In this document: positions 50,094-63,459 of the stretch, piece by piece | How the letters are laid out: every line of letters starts with the position of its first letter | How positions within the stretch are numbered: the first letter of the stretch is position 1 | Source: Casuarius casuarius | Lineage: Eukaryota; Chordata; Aves; Casuariiformes; Casuariidae | Reading direction: 5' to 3' | Assembly: GCA_003342895.1 (NCBI GenBank) | Contig: PTFA01000017.1 | Coordinates: forward strand, 1,828,402 to 1,892,401 | Length of the DNA: 64,000 nucleotides | Notes under the pieces: generated by a model | Seen by the model: only the letters and a program-made list of their open reading frames with translations | The model's database searches: none | Told to the model about the DNA's origin: nothing | Made by a program: the position numbers and the translations under genes

Positions 50094-53000
50094 TAGGGAG
50101 GCATGTGTAGCCAGGCCAACTGCAGCTGCACTTGGCAGGATTGCTCCTCTCATAGAGGAAAAGAGGCAGGTAGGACTATAGAAGGACTGGTTTAAATAGC
50201 TTCTTTCACCCATCTCTTGAGGGGAGAGAAGTCAGATGGGATAGGATTGTAGAGTGAAGAGTCATTCTTGGCTTCCAAATATTTTTTTAAGTGACGTGGA
50301 CAGGGCCTGAATTGTGGAGGAAAAGCAAATAACTTCATCCTTTTAGAAGACAGTGCTCTTGGATCACTCTCTGAGCTCAGGTCTGCTCCTCTCTCTCAAT
50401 TGGAAGAATGGGGGCAACCTATTGGAGAGAAAATAGATAATAAAATCAGAGAGGCTTACATGTCTCACACAGAACTTGGGATATGATAACGAAAGCTATA
50501 TTCTTTGGTTTTAGTCAAAATGTAGAATAGCACCTCATTTAGTCTCCACCATTGCCACTTCGTAGGATAAACTTCTCATCAGGACTGTATACTGAGACAA
50601 AGTTGTGCAGCAGCACTGAGAATGAAATGGCTCTTGGATTGCCATCGAGCACAGATGGGTGATGCTAGGGCAATCTGCTGTAAGCGTGAGGTAAGGCTTC
50701 TGATACAAGGTGTGATGTTTCATCATAGAAGAATGCTAATAAAAGATGAAGACTCCATAATGAAAAACAAGTGATGACCCAGAAACAAAAGCCCAGTTCT
50801 TACTGGAGCCCCTTGAGGTTTCTGAACTCTCTTTCATGCAGGCTTCAAAGATCTGGAAGTCCATGCAAGACCTGTTGCATAATTCCCATAATTACTTCCA
50901 TATTTTATTTGCAGCTGCTGGGAAAGATCCAGCTCTAGATGTATGTCATCTTCTCCCACAATTGGTGACGTAGAAAACCTATTTTAATAATTTATTTTAA
51001 AGATAGCTTTCCTATTCATTTCGGAGGGTGGCTAAGGGAGATGATGGCTCCTATCAGATGAAACTCAGTTACTTGTTGAGGGAGGTCCTAGCACGGCTTC
51101 TACCCTCCATCACAGAGTAGTTCTAGGAGATTCTGGCAAGGATGAAAGGGGGAACCTTTGCCAGAGTATAATTTTCTTATCCTGGCTTGAAAAAGATCTT
51201 TTGTTTAGCAGAGGGAGGACAGTCACTGTGATTTGTATGGAGTTTAGAGTTGTGGAGGCTTTATACTCAAATATTATTCACTGCAAGTTCTCTTTGAAGA
51301 TAGGAGTAGTAAATAAAGTTCCTCTAGCCTCTCTTCTAGCCAGGACCTTGTGACTGACATTTTGCAAAGCTGGAATGGTCCTGCTGGTAGGTCTCTCATC
51401 TTTTGTGTTACTGCCCAAGGCATAACAAGGTATAGGAATGAGAGAAAGGCAGCAACGTTGCCTTCTTGGGTGAAGAGATTTATACCTTCCAGGCTTAACT
51501 GACCTAGCCCCATATCTGCGAGTGCCTCCGTGTCGTGGAATGGCTCCACTACGGATATGTTCCTTCCCGCCACAGTGCAGAGCAAGGTGACAGTGAATGC
51601 TTGAAGTCACTGATTATTGCCTCTGTGAGCTCTGGAAGGGAAGAAGTGCACAGAATTTACTTTCCTGATGGCGTGAAGACCATCATTCTAACTGCTGTGA
51701 TAAACCACTGAAACCAGCTTTAATGTTTTTCCCCCAGGCTCTTTTGGGGAAGGTAAAAAGGCCCAAGCAAAAAGATATGGGCCCCAGCCTAATTTAAAAA
51801 AAAAGGAGTCATAGTGCTCTTTTTGGAATTCTTTTAAATTATTTTTATTCCAATCTTGAACAGTTTACAGAACAATTAAATTGTGCAGTGCCACCTAAAT
51901 TGAACCCTGACAGGGTGAGAAATGTTACTGCTATTCAATAGGTAGATATAGCAGCTGCTCAGGAGGCTGGAGAGCCGAAGCATTTTGCAGAAATTTTTGT
52001 CTAAGTGGGAGCTTTTTCTAATTCTGCATCCCTACTCCTTTCCTGTTTTGGGTACAGAAAATCTCAGAACAGAGCAGTGTATGATGATTTTTCTGGTTAA
52101 CATTCTTGCTAAAAATCCTGGTCTGACACACAGTTCCTGAATTCCTTTTCTCGCACATTCTTGATGTTTAAAGTGATTTTAACAGGTGAGCCCCTGGCTT
52201 TCTTGATTGTGAAGCTGTGTCTGTAGGCCTCAGGACGTGGAGCATTTGGTTCTGTGGTTCACCAGAGAAGCTTAAAGAAGCCCTCGATGAGGATCCTACA
52301 TTTTACTGGATGATCATGTTTCTTCATAGTGAATCGCCAGTAAGACAGGAGGTCTGTCCTTAAGCAAGTTAGTGTTCACCTAAATCACAGAAAGTTGTTG
52401 GATGGAGAATATCTAATCAGAATTTATCAGACCTTAGACAAATCTTTATCAATAGGACTCGTTGCATATTCTGCTCTCTTGAGCATTGTTATGACATATA
52501 TTTCTTTGCCAGAGAATTTAGCTTCATAGGTTCTGACCCTTATATTTCAGTTTCTCAGATGGGCCATTGCGACCATTTGCAGGGCTGTGCTGTATGCCTA
52601 ATCACTGAAATGATCCCGCTTTAAAAAACAGACCAAAAAGCTCAACAAAATCAAAAACTGTGTCCCAAACCCCCAAAAATCATTGTTTTCTGCCTTTGTT
52701 TTTAATAAGCCATCATGGACTGAACATCAAGGAAACATATGTGGAGCTCTACCTTGAATCTCTTCTTCATTTTTCTGCTCTCCTTAAAAGTTTCTCATCC
52801 TGTGGATTTTTTGTTTATTAAAACCAAAACTATCATTTGAGTTGGGGACGAGAAAGGAAAGGATATATTGCTAATATTGAAATTTTTATTCATAGGCGTT
52901 TTCATTGACTTCAGTGAAATATTCTTTCTTTAGATATTGCCCTGTTCAGTTTTGTGAGTATGTTCTAGTTTAGACTGGAAAAGGTAGTCAGATGCTTTCA

Positions 53001-54411
53001 GCTCAGGGTACTGTTTTATCCTATTCCTGCTGCTTATAAGTGGCAAAGAACTGTAGAAACTGAGGCATTATGAAGTTATAAAGCTTCCCACATGCTCCAC
53101 AGCTTGCAGACCTTTTATGGGGATCCACTAGACTGCATCATTTTTATCCACACTTAGTGCCATTTCTTCCCTTTTGGCAGAAAGAGATTACATGCTGGAG
53201 TACCCAAGGGAAGAGGGAAATAGAGTTATATATAATATTTACTTGGTTTTGGGTGTCTAGATTTTAAGGATGATTCTTTCTTCTGTACTGGTAGCCCATT
53301 ACTATGAAAATCCATTGCAGTCAGTTTGTGGACCTCCATATAAGAAAGATTAAGAAGATAAGAAAACTTTTTTTTTTCCTTCTTTGACTCGTAAGATCAA
53401 TGTCTGTGGCACCATGAATGCTTCCCAGTAGAATGTGAGAATTTGGGTTCGTTGTCCTTAGGTAGATTTAACCATGCTCTGTAGTAGCAGCAATTGCTGT
53501 GTTTTTTTCCTGGAATCATAGTTAGCTCAATGTGTAATGTAAGAAGGAAGATTTGAATGATTCTGGAGGCTGTCTCAATTGGAGGAAACTTCAGTGGGTC
53601 GCTTTTGCTGCCAGCAAGTATCGGGCCTGATTCTGCACCATTCTGTAAAGTGGCTGAAACATCACCATGTTGGATTTGTGGCCTCTGTTATTCAAAGAGC
53701 GGAAATTTTCAGATAAGTGTAGATAAATTTTCCTATTCACTGGAAGAAGTAATGCAAATCAGAATGTCAGTTGTGATTTATTATATTCCTAGAGGATGGT
53801 GTGCAAGGGTGCTTTTCTTATGAGGCTGTCTGTGCTGCAGAGAGATTTAATTTTCAGCAGGGAACATATTATGCAGCTTATTTGATTGCAAATTTGTTTA
53901 AACAGCTTTCAGCTTTATATTTCCCAGTTTAGGTAATGTAGCTTTAGATACTAATTGCATAATTGGCTTGATGTGAGTCATACAGATTTAAGGTACAGTA
54001 TGCCTGGTCTGACTGCTTGTTAGCTTTAAGTGGCATTATACAATAGCTGCCCTAGAACTGAATTTAACTCTTTCATTTCTTGGATCCTCTTCTGAATAAT
54101 CTTTTTCTAGGGATGAAGGGTTTTCTTGGTACTCAAGTAATGGCTACCTTCACGAATAAAGTTTTGATGCTGGAGTGTGCATGTTTTGCGGGTTGGTGTA
54201 AGTTCTGGCTAGTACCCGAATGTGATAAAATAATGTGTTCTCAAAAACTCTAGAATGAGTGCATGGCACAGAGAGCATCTTCTTTACCTGTTTTTCATGG
54301 TTTTGTTTTCCTTTAGGGGACAGTGGGAGGGATCATTTTCCATTCACAATTTGGTTTGAAATTATTGGGTTTAACACTTAAGATTCTTTCTTTCATCCCT
54401 CCATTTCACAG

Positions 54412-54608
54412 GCCTAAAAGATGCTACAGGCTCTGAGAGTGATGGAGGTGACTCTTGCAGCACAAAATCTGAAGGAGCCAATGGAGGCACAACAATCCAA
54501 CCCAAAAAGGTCAAGGGTGTTGGCTTTGGAGATATCTTCAAGGACAAACCTATAAAGCTACGACCAAGGTCAATAGAAGTTGACAATGATTTTCTCCCAG
54601 TAGATAAG
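54412..54608 (+). CDS. SH3KBP1: SH3KBP1 internal exon: Ser-rich linker and GFGDIFK / KLRPRS segment
   Basis: This 197-base exon supplies two bases to complete the split Ser codon, then 65 codons. The protein has an acidic Ser/Gly run ([20 protein letters not shown]), a [18 protein letters not shown] block and a [18 protein letters not shown] tail. The [10 protein letters not shown] stretch is shared by the CIN85/CD2AP family, and the whole exon matches SH3KBP1 residue for residue over long runs as I remember the human protein. A Cys replaces one of the serines, and the GANG-TTIQP stretch differs in length and composition. The acceptor is TCATCCCTCCATTTCACAG at 54411; the donor is GATAAG|GTATGT at 54608/54609. 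It ends in phase 0, so a first exon ending in phase 0 (see 63739-63750) can substitute for everything upstream. The next coding exon, leading into SH3C, is not in the window. Confidence 0.95.
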
Positions 54609-57600
54609 GTATGTATCATTTCTTAATTCTCTCTTGGTGTTGGTTTAAATAAATTTTCTCCCTAAAGTTCTAAATTTGATCATTGGCAAGAATTTGGACA
54701 TTTATGGTCATTGTTTCCTACTCCTTCTGTGGACAAGATTGCCTTTTTTTCTTTTGCCACACACCAGAAAGTGAATTCCAGTGTGGTTAGCTGCCTGCAA
54801 GAATTGTGACTTTGCTTAAAGATTTCTTCCTATGTTCATACCTCCATCTATTGGTTGGGCTTTTTTTCGAAGTAAATATTAGTTTGGAGAACAAGACTTG
54901 AGAGTCTTTTTCAGGTTTGCAGTTACTCACATTACTGTAAAAAATAACAGCTAGTTATGTAAACTAAGAGGGGATTACAGTCACTGTGCCATCAGCGTGC
55001 TAAAAAGGAAGCTTCAGAAAATACCTAAGCATCTTAATTCAGTAGCAGGTTTGTTGATTTTAAAAGATGCTTTGAAAAATTACCCAGCTTTGTTTAAAGG
55101 GCTCCGTAAAAGGGAAAGTATATTTTATGTAATTTTATTCTATATGACCTAAAAGGAAAGTCCTGAGATTAACACTCGGGGAAAAAAAATCATGTTTTCT
55201 GACAGATTCAAATAAATCATCTTTTTAGAGAGTGCTCTTTGTCCTCCAGCCTCTAAAACAATCTTTACATAAATTAGAAATAAAGAGACTAGAAAGCAAA
55301 ATGTGATGTTTCTAATAAACTGGAGGAGGGGAACTTTTTTTAAGAAAATAAATTGGTCATACATTGGTATGTACATTAGGGAAATGAACCAAAAAAATGC
55401 CTTGTTTCCTAATGCAGTTAACAACCAAAGAAAAACCTTGTCAAATCCTTCTTCTTTCTTTAAGCGAAGAATGAGATTTCTATAGGGTTACTGATATTCT
55501 GAGACACGGGGCACTGTGCTGGCAGACTCACACAACCTGGGATCCTGCTGCGGGCACAGTTACGTGATACATTTGGCTCCAAGGTGATTTTAAGAAGTTC
55601 CTGGGCAGCTGTGGTTGTTCCCTGGTGCTGCAGCTTCTCACCTTTTGAGTTGTGCTGTGCAGTTGTCTTTAGAACCAGGCGCTTCTGTGGTTACATCTTC
55701 TGGGAGGGGCCCTCAAAATTTTTGGGTTTTAAGCTAGATCATTTCACTGACCTGATTTATATAGCACAGCCTTCCGCCCCACCACAAGTTATGATGGTAT
55801 AGCAGAAAGGGAGATGCTGCTGAGATGTGGTGGAAACTTCTTAAGCTAGTTACACTACAGGAAAAATGGTTAATATTTCACAGGTGACTGCAATTTGGAT
55901 TCTGTATAAATAGGGTAGTGGAGAGCTGGGATGATCTGAGTATCTGAGTAAAGGAAAAGCCTAGATTATTATACGCCCGGACCATTGCTGGCTTCTTCAA
56001 AGTCTGCATGGTGCTCTGCTCACCTTCTCTTCCTGGGTGGCCTGATTACTAACTCATGTGCAGTGCTTGAGTAATGTATAGAAGCAGAAGGAGATGAGCC
56101 GTATTCAAATGGCACCTCATCAAAGCAGCCTGTCTGGGAGCCAAGAGAGCAACAGCCCAGCTCTGTCAGCGCTTGCTGATGAACTGCCCTTGAACCAGAC
56201 TCAGGGAACGTGGCAGGGAGGCAGCGAAGGCAGCTCTGTGGGGAGCTGTTCGTGGCATCTTTCTGCAGCGTGGTTTATTTGTGACCCTGAGAGTCTACCA
56301 GTGCTTAAGGTGGCTGAGACTGGGCTTTATGTGGGTTTTGTGAGTACCAGCACATGGAATTGGTTAATAAAAGGTTGGATTTTTTTTTAACTTTTTTGGT
56401 GATGATTGTTTTTATAATTTGATGGCTGCCTGGGATATTTTTCAAACAAGTCCCAGGTAAGGGAGATGTCTGTACAGCGCTGATAGCAGTAAGATCTAAG
56501 CTCGTGCATGGCTTTACTTAAACATTTTTCTAGAGTCAGACCGTACAAAATCCTGTAGCACAAGGAAATGCATGTTTTAATGTGTTACGCATATTTTAAT
56601 AATGCAGTTCTACAAGAGACGAACTTTTAATTATTATTTTCCTGCTACTAGCTAGATAAGGGAAATATATTTTATATGCCATATATGAAGAGGATCACCT
56701 AAGATAAACATCCTTAGATTTACGTGCTAGCAGTATTTATGATTGCTGTGTAATATAAGCATTCATTTGTAGGGCATTGACCAGAATTCCAGTGTTGCAC
56801 AAAATCCAGTTCTGTTCCATCTCACATAGGCAGATGAGAATTTACAAACGACAAGGCTCTTGTAATGCCATGTGAAGGATTTCTTTTGTATGCAGTTTAC
56901 TGTAAGCGTAGCCCTCTGTATGGTAGACACTGTCAATGGGAACTGATTAAAATAAATTACATATCCCTTGAACTCTGAAGTCTGTTGTTTTAAAGCGAAG
57001 TGGTCATGGAGTGCTTATTAAGTGGCCTTCATTCAGTGAAGGGAAATCTCACTCCACTTTATAATAATGAGAAAATTTACCTTCCTTTTTTCCCAAAGGG
57101 CAGATGATACTTGCGCCGCATAAGTTGGTAGGTTTGTTTCCCAGCCAAAAATTGAATTTAGGATTTCCAGAGTTCACAGCCTACCCACAGACCTTCTTTC
57201 CTACGTCTTCAGATTTCTCTTAAAGTCGGCACGTGTAATGGAACATAACAGCCTCATCTTTGTAAGCAGAATGCATTGTTTGTCTTTCAAGCATGTAGAT
57301 AAGTTAAACCAATGTCTGTGCTGTCACTGCTTAATTTCCTGTCCCGAGTCAGGATGGTTAATCTTTTAATGCTGACACTCAGAGGCTTCATCACTGCAGT
57401 CTTTGGCTACTCATAGCACGGATACATGATTCACTGACACAACATTAGGTTATGATTACAAAACATCAGCCTCCCCAAATACATTTCTCCTGGCTGGAAG
57501 AAATTCCTCCCTCATCGCTGCAGTGCTCTTTGCCATTTAGTGCTGGCTGATAGATAGAGAATTCTGTTTTATTTGTAGTTCCAAGAAAGGTCATACTTGG

Positions 57601-60260
57601 CTTGAGGGCTCTGCTTACTGGATCAAAAATGTTGTAACCTTATCATGCAGAGTGCCAAATCAGTACATTTCTTCTCTGTCAATTTAGTTTTTAAAGGGAT
57701 CTTTGCCTTGCTAAGTATCCCGTTCATTTACAAGAAGTAGCCTCAGTTTTTCAGTAACTCACAATTTTCTGAAGAGGCTGAAATGATGGTTCACTCAATT
57801 TCTTCACATTTTGTTATTCTTCCTGAAGTTTGGAGACCCTGAAACTCTTTCTCTTGGGTCTTCTTGATTCTGTTACAGATGAAACATTTTATATACTTCT
57901 CTAATGATACTCTTTACCTTTTTGATTTTACAGATTTCCTAACAACTACTGAATAAATTATCATCAAGATTGTATAGTGTAGGATTATTTATCACAAGAT
58001 AATTCCCATGGAAAATATCAGTCCTGTTTACAGAAGAATCAGCTTGGTCTCATTTTGCTGGCATTACTGCTTTGTGGTTTAATGTGTTTTCTATTTTATG
58101 AATCATAATTTTACAGCATGTTTCGCGTAAAGGTATTTTGCAAGGTTAAATGACCCGAGCATCAGGGCGAGTTAAGAAGGCTTTCACACAAGGATCAGCA
58201 GGACTCCTAGGGCAGAGAGGACTGCTGGCAGCTGGGCGGGAATAGATTCCCTTAGGCCCTCCTGTAAATCACCGCTGGGTTTGTTGTGCTCCAGGTGATA
58301 GCCTGCTGCTAACAATGCTGAATGCAGTGATTCTTCTCTTTGAAGATGATCAATAAACTCCCTAAGCAAAGGCAAAACCAAAGAATTGCGTGAAACCCCA
58401 TTGGCTTCATTGGTGGGCAGAATTCATTGCTTTGCTGCTCTTTATTTTAAGAGTCACAAAGGCAGATTATCCTAGGGAAATTAATGATGTGGTTGTGGTC
58501 GCTTAGCAAGAACAGTGCCATCAGAGCTGTCCTTTTGTGTTTTAAAATAAAGGAGTTGAATACTTTTGCTTTGCAGTGCTTCTGGTTTTCTTTGGCTGTT
58601 TGTGTTGATCAGTCAGCCACTAGCTGTATTTGTTTCCTGGTGAACGAAAGAATCAAATTCCAAAGGCTTGGTTCTGTCAGAGTTAAATTCTCATTAATGA
58701 TAGGTGTAAGTGAGCTACTTGACTATGCTACATGTAGCTGAAGCCCTAGTTTGCTGATAGGTAGCGTGCATGTGTTCATACTGCATCTCCTTAGAATATT
58801 TAGTGAAACACTGTTAGAGTAGCACAAATTTTGTGGTCAAAAAGAAATGCCCGTTTCACGTTTCCACCTTCTCCTTGTGCCTCTTCAAGATACTCAAACA
58901 GGTGTTTATGTTTATTTCTTCTTTCATTTTGTAGGAGCCTATCTAAAATTTCTGTTCTGAGGTTTGGCTTCCTTCCAATATTATCTATATATACTTCCAT
59001 TGTTCCAACAAACCTGCGCTTTTTCCTTTCCCATACCTAAAAATAAACCTCTGAATGTATAAGATAATTAATTTTGACCAATAAATACATTCCTTAGTCT
59101 GATTTAACTATATGGGATTGATTAGGGAGTTGATGTTTTAGCTAAGAATGTTAAATGCCATTATAACTGAATATAAGATAAAAAGTCCTTTTATATCTTT
59201 CTCTGAAAACTGTGCTTTCTTCAGAAGAGACTATGGAGAATATTTTTCACGTTTTCTATTTGAGAGTATTATATTTCTACTTTTCTTCAGGCAAGAGATT
59301 TCTTAAGACTTTTTCATGGTTAGCTGGTGTTGGTGAATTCACAGAAAGAGCTAGATTTCATTAACAGACTTTACTGAGATCACGTTTAGTGCTTGTCAGA
59401 GCTTAACATAAATTATATTCAACTGTCAATTTGGGGAATATTGCAGCCACCATAATGATTTAATATACAGGGGAAGGCTGTCATGGCTCTGGATCCAGAA
59501 ACTTGTAAGATCTAGCTAGCTGGTGTTTAGGGATCCTTCCCACTGCAAGATACTAAATTCAGGCTGAGATAAATTTTAATTATATTTTATTTATATATTA
59601 AACATATTTGAGAGAGGGAAGTGGAGAAGAAATAATGAAAGTAGACACAACAGCTATAAGGGCTAGAAGCTCACGTTAATTATTAAATCTGCCTGCTCTC
59701 TGCAATAAAGTAGAAATTTGTAAATGTGGAGACCGAGCGCTTATAAGGCCTGTGTATTTTGAGCCTGTGACCTGGGGACACCAAACCTGTGACGATGGTG
59801 TTTTGTTACCGTTCACATCTTTGCCTCACCTGATCTGTTAATTCCTGCCCTGTGGCTTGCAGGAAATATTTTTTCCCTTAATTTTCAACTGTTGTTCAAA
59901 AAAAAAAATAAAATCTTTGAGAGATGCAAGTTGGAGGTCTGCCTTGGCATTTCCGAAGTGGCTGATGTTGTATCTGAGCTCTGCCAACACTGCCCGCCGA
60001 CGGTGCGTGCCCAGAGCTAGCTGCACAGGCGACGCATGGCAGCCTGCACTTGCCTTCCTGTTGTACAGTGCTGCACGGCTTATTTTTCCCTTCAGATGTC
60101 ATTGTAGGTGCTGGTTCCCCTACCACAAGAAATGCCGAAGCCGGTTCTCAAAATACGAAGAGAATTAGAAAATGAATGTGAGCAAAATACACCTGGCATT
60201 GAATACAAGCACTATTAAAAAGGCCTGCTGGGACAGAGAGCATGCAGTGTGAATAAATTT

Positions 60261-60281
60261 GTGTGTGTGTGTGTGTGTGTG
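60261..60281 (+). repeat. GT dinucleotide microsatellite
   Basis: Ten uninterrupted GT units plus a G, likely length-polymorphic. Confidence 0.98.
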
Positions 60282-62494
60282 AACAGATAACGTGTGTAGG
60301 ACCTTGTACATGAAAGCAGGGGCTTCTGATGTTCATCTCTTCAGTGATAGCCATAAGCGATGGCAGCCGTCGTGGCGAGCATCGGCAGCGTGCCAAGCTG
60401 TACGTAGGAGCAGGAGGGAACGTGCAAACAGTGTTTGTGTTGGGCTTTGAAGTTGCCGGGTGCTGCAGTTGGGCATCACTGCCCTCGAACCGTTTCTTCT
60501 AGTGCCGCCATGTCAGTCAAGCCCCTGGGGAAGATGATGCCTGGTCCCCTGCTGTAGCTGTCATGAGAGCAAAGCTGCCCTTGGGGGGGTGGCTGTTCCC
60601 CTGCTGGTGTCACTTTTCATTTCTAGGGTTTAGTGAGAAAAAAACAGGTTTTCTTCCTTTACGCAAAAGTAGCACACATCTGCAAACGGTGACGGATGCT
60701 CACAGAGCACTGTGGCTGTTATAAATAAATTCTTTAAAAAATCATTGCCCTTTCTGGAGTAAATAATTCACAACAATAAGAAGTAACCTAGTTTATGCAG
60801 AGCAGGTGAAATACCGCAAGTTCTTGACATGAGGGACAGCTGAAAAGCAGCATGTCTCCTTTGGGGAGGCTTAATCGAAACAAGGCTTGGTACAAAGAGG
60901 GTAGAGCAGGAAATGGAAAATTCAGTTTAATAGAGGGGAACAAATTTGATAATTCCGGCTGGCTGTGAGTCTCTACTGAGTCACTGACCTGCAATACTTG
61001 AGTAAATAGTGTCTCCTGATCTCCTGGATACTTCCTGCTTTTCCATGCTTTCCCATTCGGTATCTCTGTTCTCACATTTTATCCCTTTGGGTTGTAATAT
61101 GGTCAAGCTGCCTGAACAGAGCTGTCCAGGTATTGGTGACATGGTTTAGCTTTTGTAGCAGTCTGTTATAGCATTTTTTTGGTGGAAAAAGTTAACCACA
61201 CAGTATTTTATGTCTGTGCCACAACACTTTGCATGTACATCATTGGCTGTCACTCAGTTTTGTCTATGTGAAAGAAACACGAAGCGCATATGCATGAAAA
61301 CCATTTCCCACTTATGTTCCTGAGCTACTTCAAAACCACATAAAAATAGAAACAGAATAGCGTAGGCAGTATTCCTAGTACTAGAAGTTACTCCTAAAAG
61401 TAACGTGGAGAATCTGGTCTGTTGTCCTGGGGAGAGCCCTGGGCTTCTGCCAGGATGAGTTCTCTCGGAGGAGTGCTGGGAGGGAATACTCCCTAGTTTT
61501 CAGTAATGGTTTTGATTATGAAATGTTAGCATGCTTCAGTATGAAAAACAGGATGTGTAGGTTTAATAACACAAAACACTATGCTTTCATAGGTTAAAAT
61601 GGAGCTGATTTCTGAGTTCCAGAGACATTTGATGGAACATAAACTGAATTTCCAGAAAAAGATTTCTTACATGTTTCAACTGCAGTAGAGAAAATATTTT
61701 AGAAAGTAACAGTAGTTGACATACAGGCTGACTTTTTTTGCTGTCTAATGAGCTTCAAGAGAGCTGGCTCACAAATTAATACAATATAATGTGTATAATA
61801 ATAACAATAAAATCTACCTAGATAAAATCTAACTGATATAAACCGGTATAAACAAGTTTAAATTAGTGTAATCAGGGCCTTTGGAATGAAAAATTTTATA
61901 CACAGTATCTTAGTGTTTCTCACTAAAATGAGTTTTTCTTGCTCCACATTGGTTGTGTCAGAGACCGTGATTTTGAATTGCTTGGTTGTTAACTTTTTGA
62001 ACTTTGAAAAGCTTATAAAAATTTTAATGAGAAGACATTTGATATTCTTTGCACAAATGGGCTTTGAAAGTTAGAAGTGGTATTTGAAAAAAAAAAACAG
62101 TCTGAGTTTTCAAATTACATAAGTAACTTTCATACTTGCTGAGGCATTAAAGAGATTTGTGGATGTAAACCAAGCTGTGTAAGATCTGCAAGTTACCTTG
62201 AGTAGAATTTATATACTCATCTTTTTCTGTCTATTTAAAATAATTTGTGATTGGAAAATATAAATCTGCAGGAAGTAGGTTTGCTTAGGCCTTCAGACTT
62301 CACCTGCTGAATCATTCCTGAACCTGTTCTGCAGCAGGGTGCTGGCCCAGGGAGCGTGCTGCAGGAGCTGGTACCTTTGCTGTGATCCGTCATCTTGCTC
62401 ATTTCCTGTCTTTAAAATATCCTGATATTTTTTCTGGAAGTTTGTACTTGCTTTGATAGGCCTACTCAGATCAGTTTCGATTCACTTTTTATAT

Positions 62495-62650
62495 AGGGCC
62501 TGAGGGGATCTCGGAGTTCAGCTAATCCAAGCCATTCAATCAGTTTAGGACCAAGTAGGTATGAACAATCCCCAAGAAATGTCTAGTGACTTGTTTTTAA
62601 AAAGCATCCAGTAAAGAAGACTGTGTACTCTCCCTATCTTCCGGTCTTTC
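62495..62650 (-). mobile_element. Probable old CR1-like relic
   Basis: The stretch GGGATCTCGGAGTTCAGCTA followed by ATCCAAGCC resembles the CR1 3' UTR block (GGACCTCTGGAGATCATCTA, then GTCCAACC) in antisense. Further on, AAAAAGCATCCAGTAAAGAAG followed by ACTGTGTACTC resembles the block with CTCCAGGGAAGGAGACTCCA. The terminal TTCTGTGA repeats are not clear. Borders are approximate, and the identity could also be another CR1/L3-type element. Confidence 0.4.
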
Positions 62651-63428
62651 ACTGCCATAACAGAAAGGATAGTCTAATATCCCAGCTCAGCAAATTAAGC
62701 TTTTTCTTGTTCTTTTTTTTTTTTTGTAGGAAGCAGATTGAACAATTAATTGCCCTCCCCTTTAAAACCTTCTACAATAAAGTTTATTATGTCTTTCCTT
62801 ACTATTTGTGTCTCAAAACTAGAGAACCATTTTTGCTTTTATCTTTTTAATGTATGAGTTAAATGCTTGTCGTCTTGTCTCAAAATTGTCTTGCCACCCA
62901 TATGAGAATGTCTCCGTAGATAATGGGTTATGTCTGTATAGAGAATGTGTTGAGTGTGCATATGTACATACATGGCAGACGTGTTTGTGTGTAAATGCTT
63001 TGACACTTTTTTAAAGCTTGCTGAATACTATTTAAGATCAAATAGAAGTGAGGGTGTATAATATTTTGTCGTTTTCTTAAATACAAATATTTCATTTCTT
63101 CCAAATTATCAGAGAAGCCCATGGTATGTTACCGCCTGCTCCCCCGCTGCCTTTTTTGAGTCTCTTTAAATTTAAATGGATGTTTGTGAAGAGGAAGTAT
63201 TGGGAATTTATGAAATTTTCATGGAACACATCATCATCGTAGTGATGTTTCAGTTTTACCAGTTTCTTAATCATCTTCCTTTAAAATACAAAAGGCCAAA
63301 CGGACGCCTAAATGACACGAAATTTCAACTTTTTTTTTTTTTCAAACTGACGAGAGCGATACACTCACCATTTGTCAAAAGCTCCTTTTCCAGCGGTGTT
63401 CTTTGCACGGCTTTCAGCCGAGGCCGTT

Positions 63429-63436
63429 TATAAAAA
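63429..63436 (+). promoter_or_regulatory. TATA box of candidate internal SH3KBP1 promoter
   Basis: TATAAAAA lies in a CpG-dense stretch inside the intron downstream of the exon at 54412, on the same strand as the gene. A CCGCCCC box sits just 3' of it at 63439-63445. Transcription would be expected to start about 25-35 bases downstream, near 63455-63465. Roughly 25 CpG dinucleotides fall within about 300 bases here, in an otherwise CpG-poor intron. Confidence 0.55.
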
Positions 63437-63459
63437 GTCCGCCCCTTCTTGCTTAGGCT

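Larger units (their letters stand above)
43578..54411 (+). other. SH3KBP1: SH3KBP1 intron after the cassette exon
   Basis: This 10.8 kb intron runs from GTGAGT to TTTCACAG. It contains a TTTTC-type pyrimidine repeat at 46662-46705, a CpG-enriched block at about 48060-48560 and a short tandem repeat near 50057-50093. No gene, RNA gene or interspersed repeat was recognised. Confidence 0.88.
54609..63428 (+). other. SH3KBP1: SH3KBP1 intron upstream of the candidate internal promoter
   Basis: This intron sequence starts with GTATGT. It holds a GT microsatellite at 60261-60281, a mildly CpG-enriched stretch around 59950-60500 and a probable old CR1 relic near 62495-62650. For the full-length transcript the intron continues through the candidate first exon and past the window end. 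Confidence 0.85.

Noticed and set aside
59857..60168. 103-codon open frame MQEIFFPLIF...
   Set aside because: No recognisable domain, overlapping open frames on the other strand, and located within intron; length is explained by the locally higher GC content.
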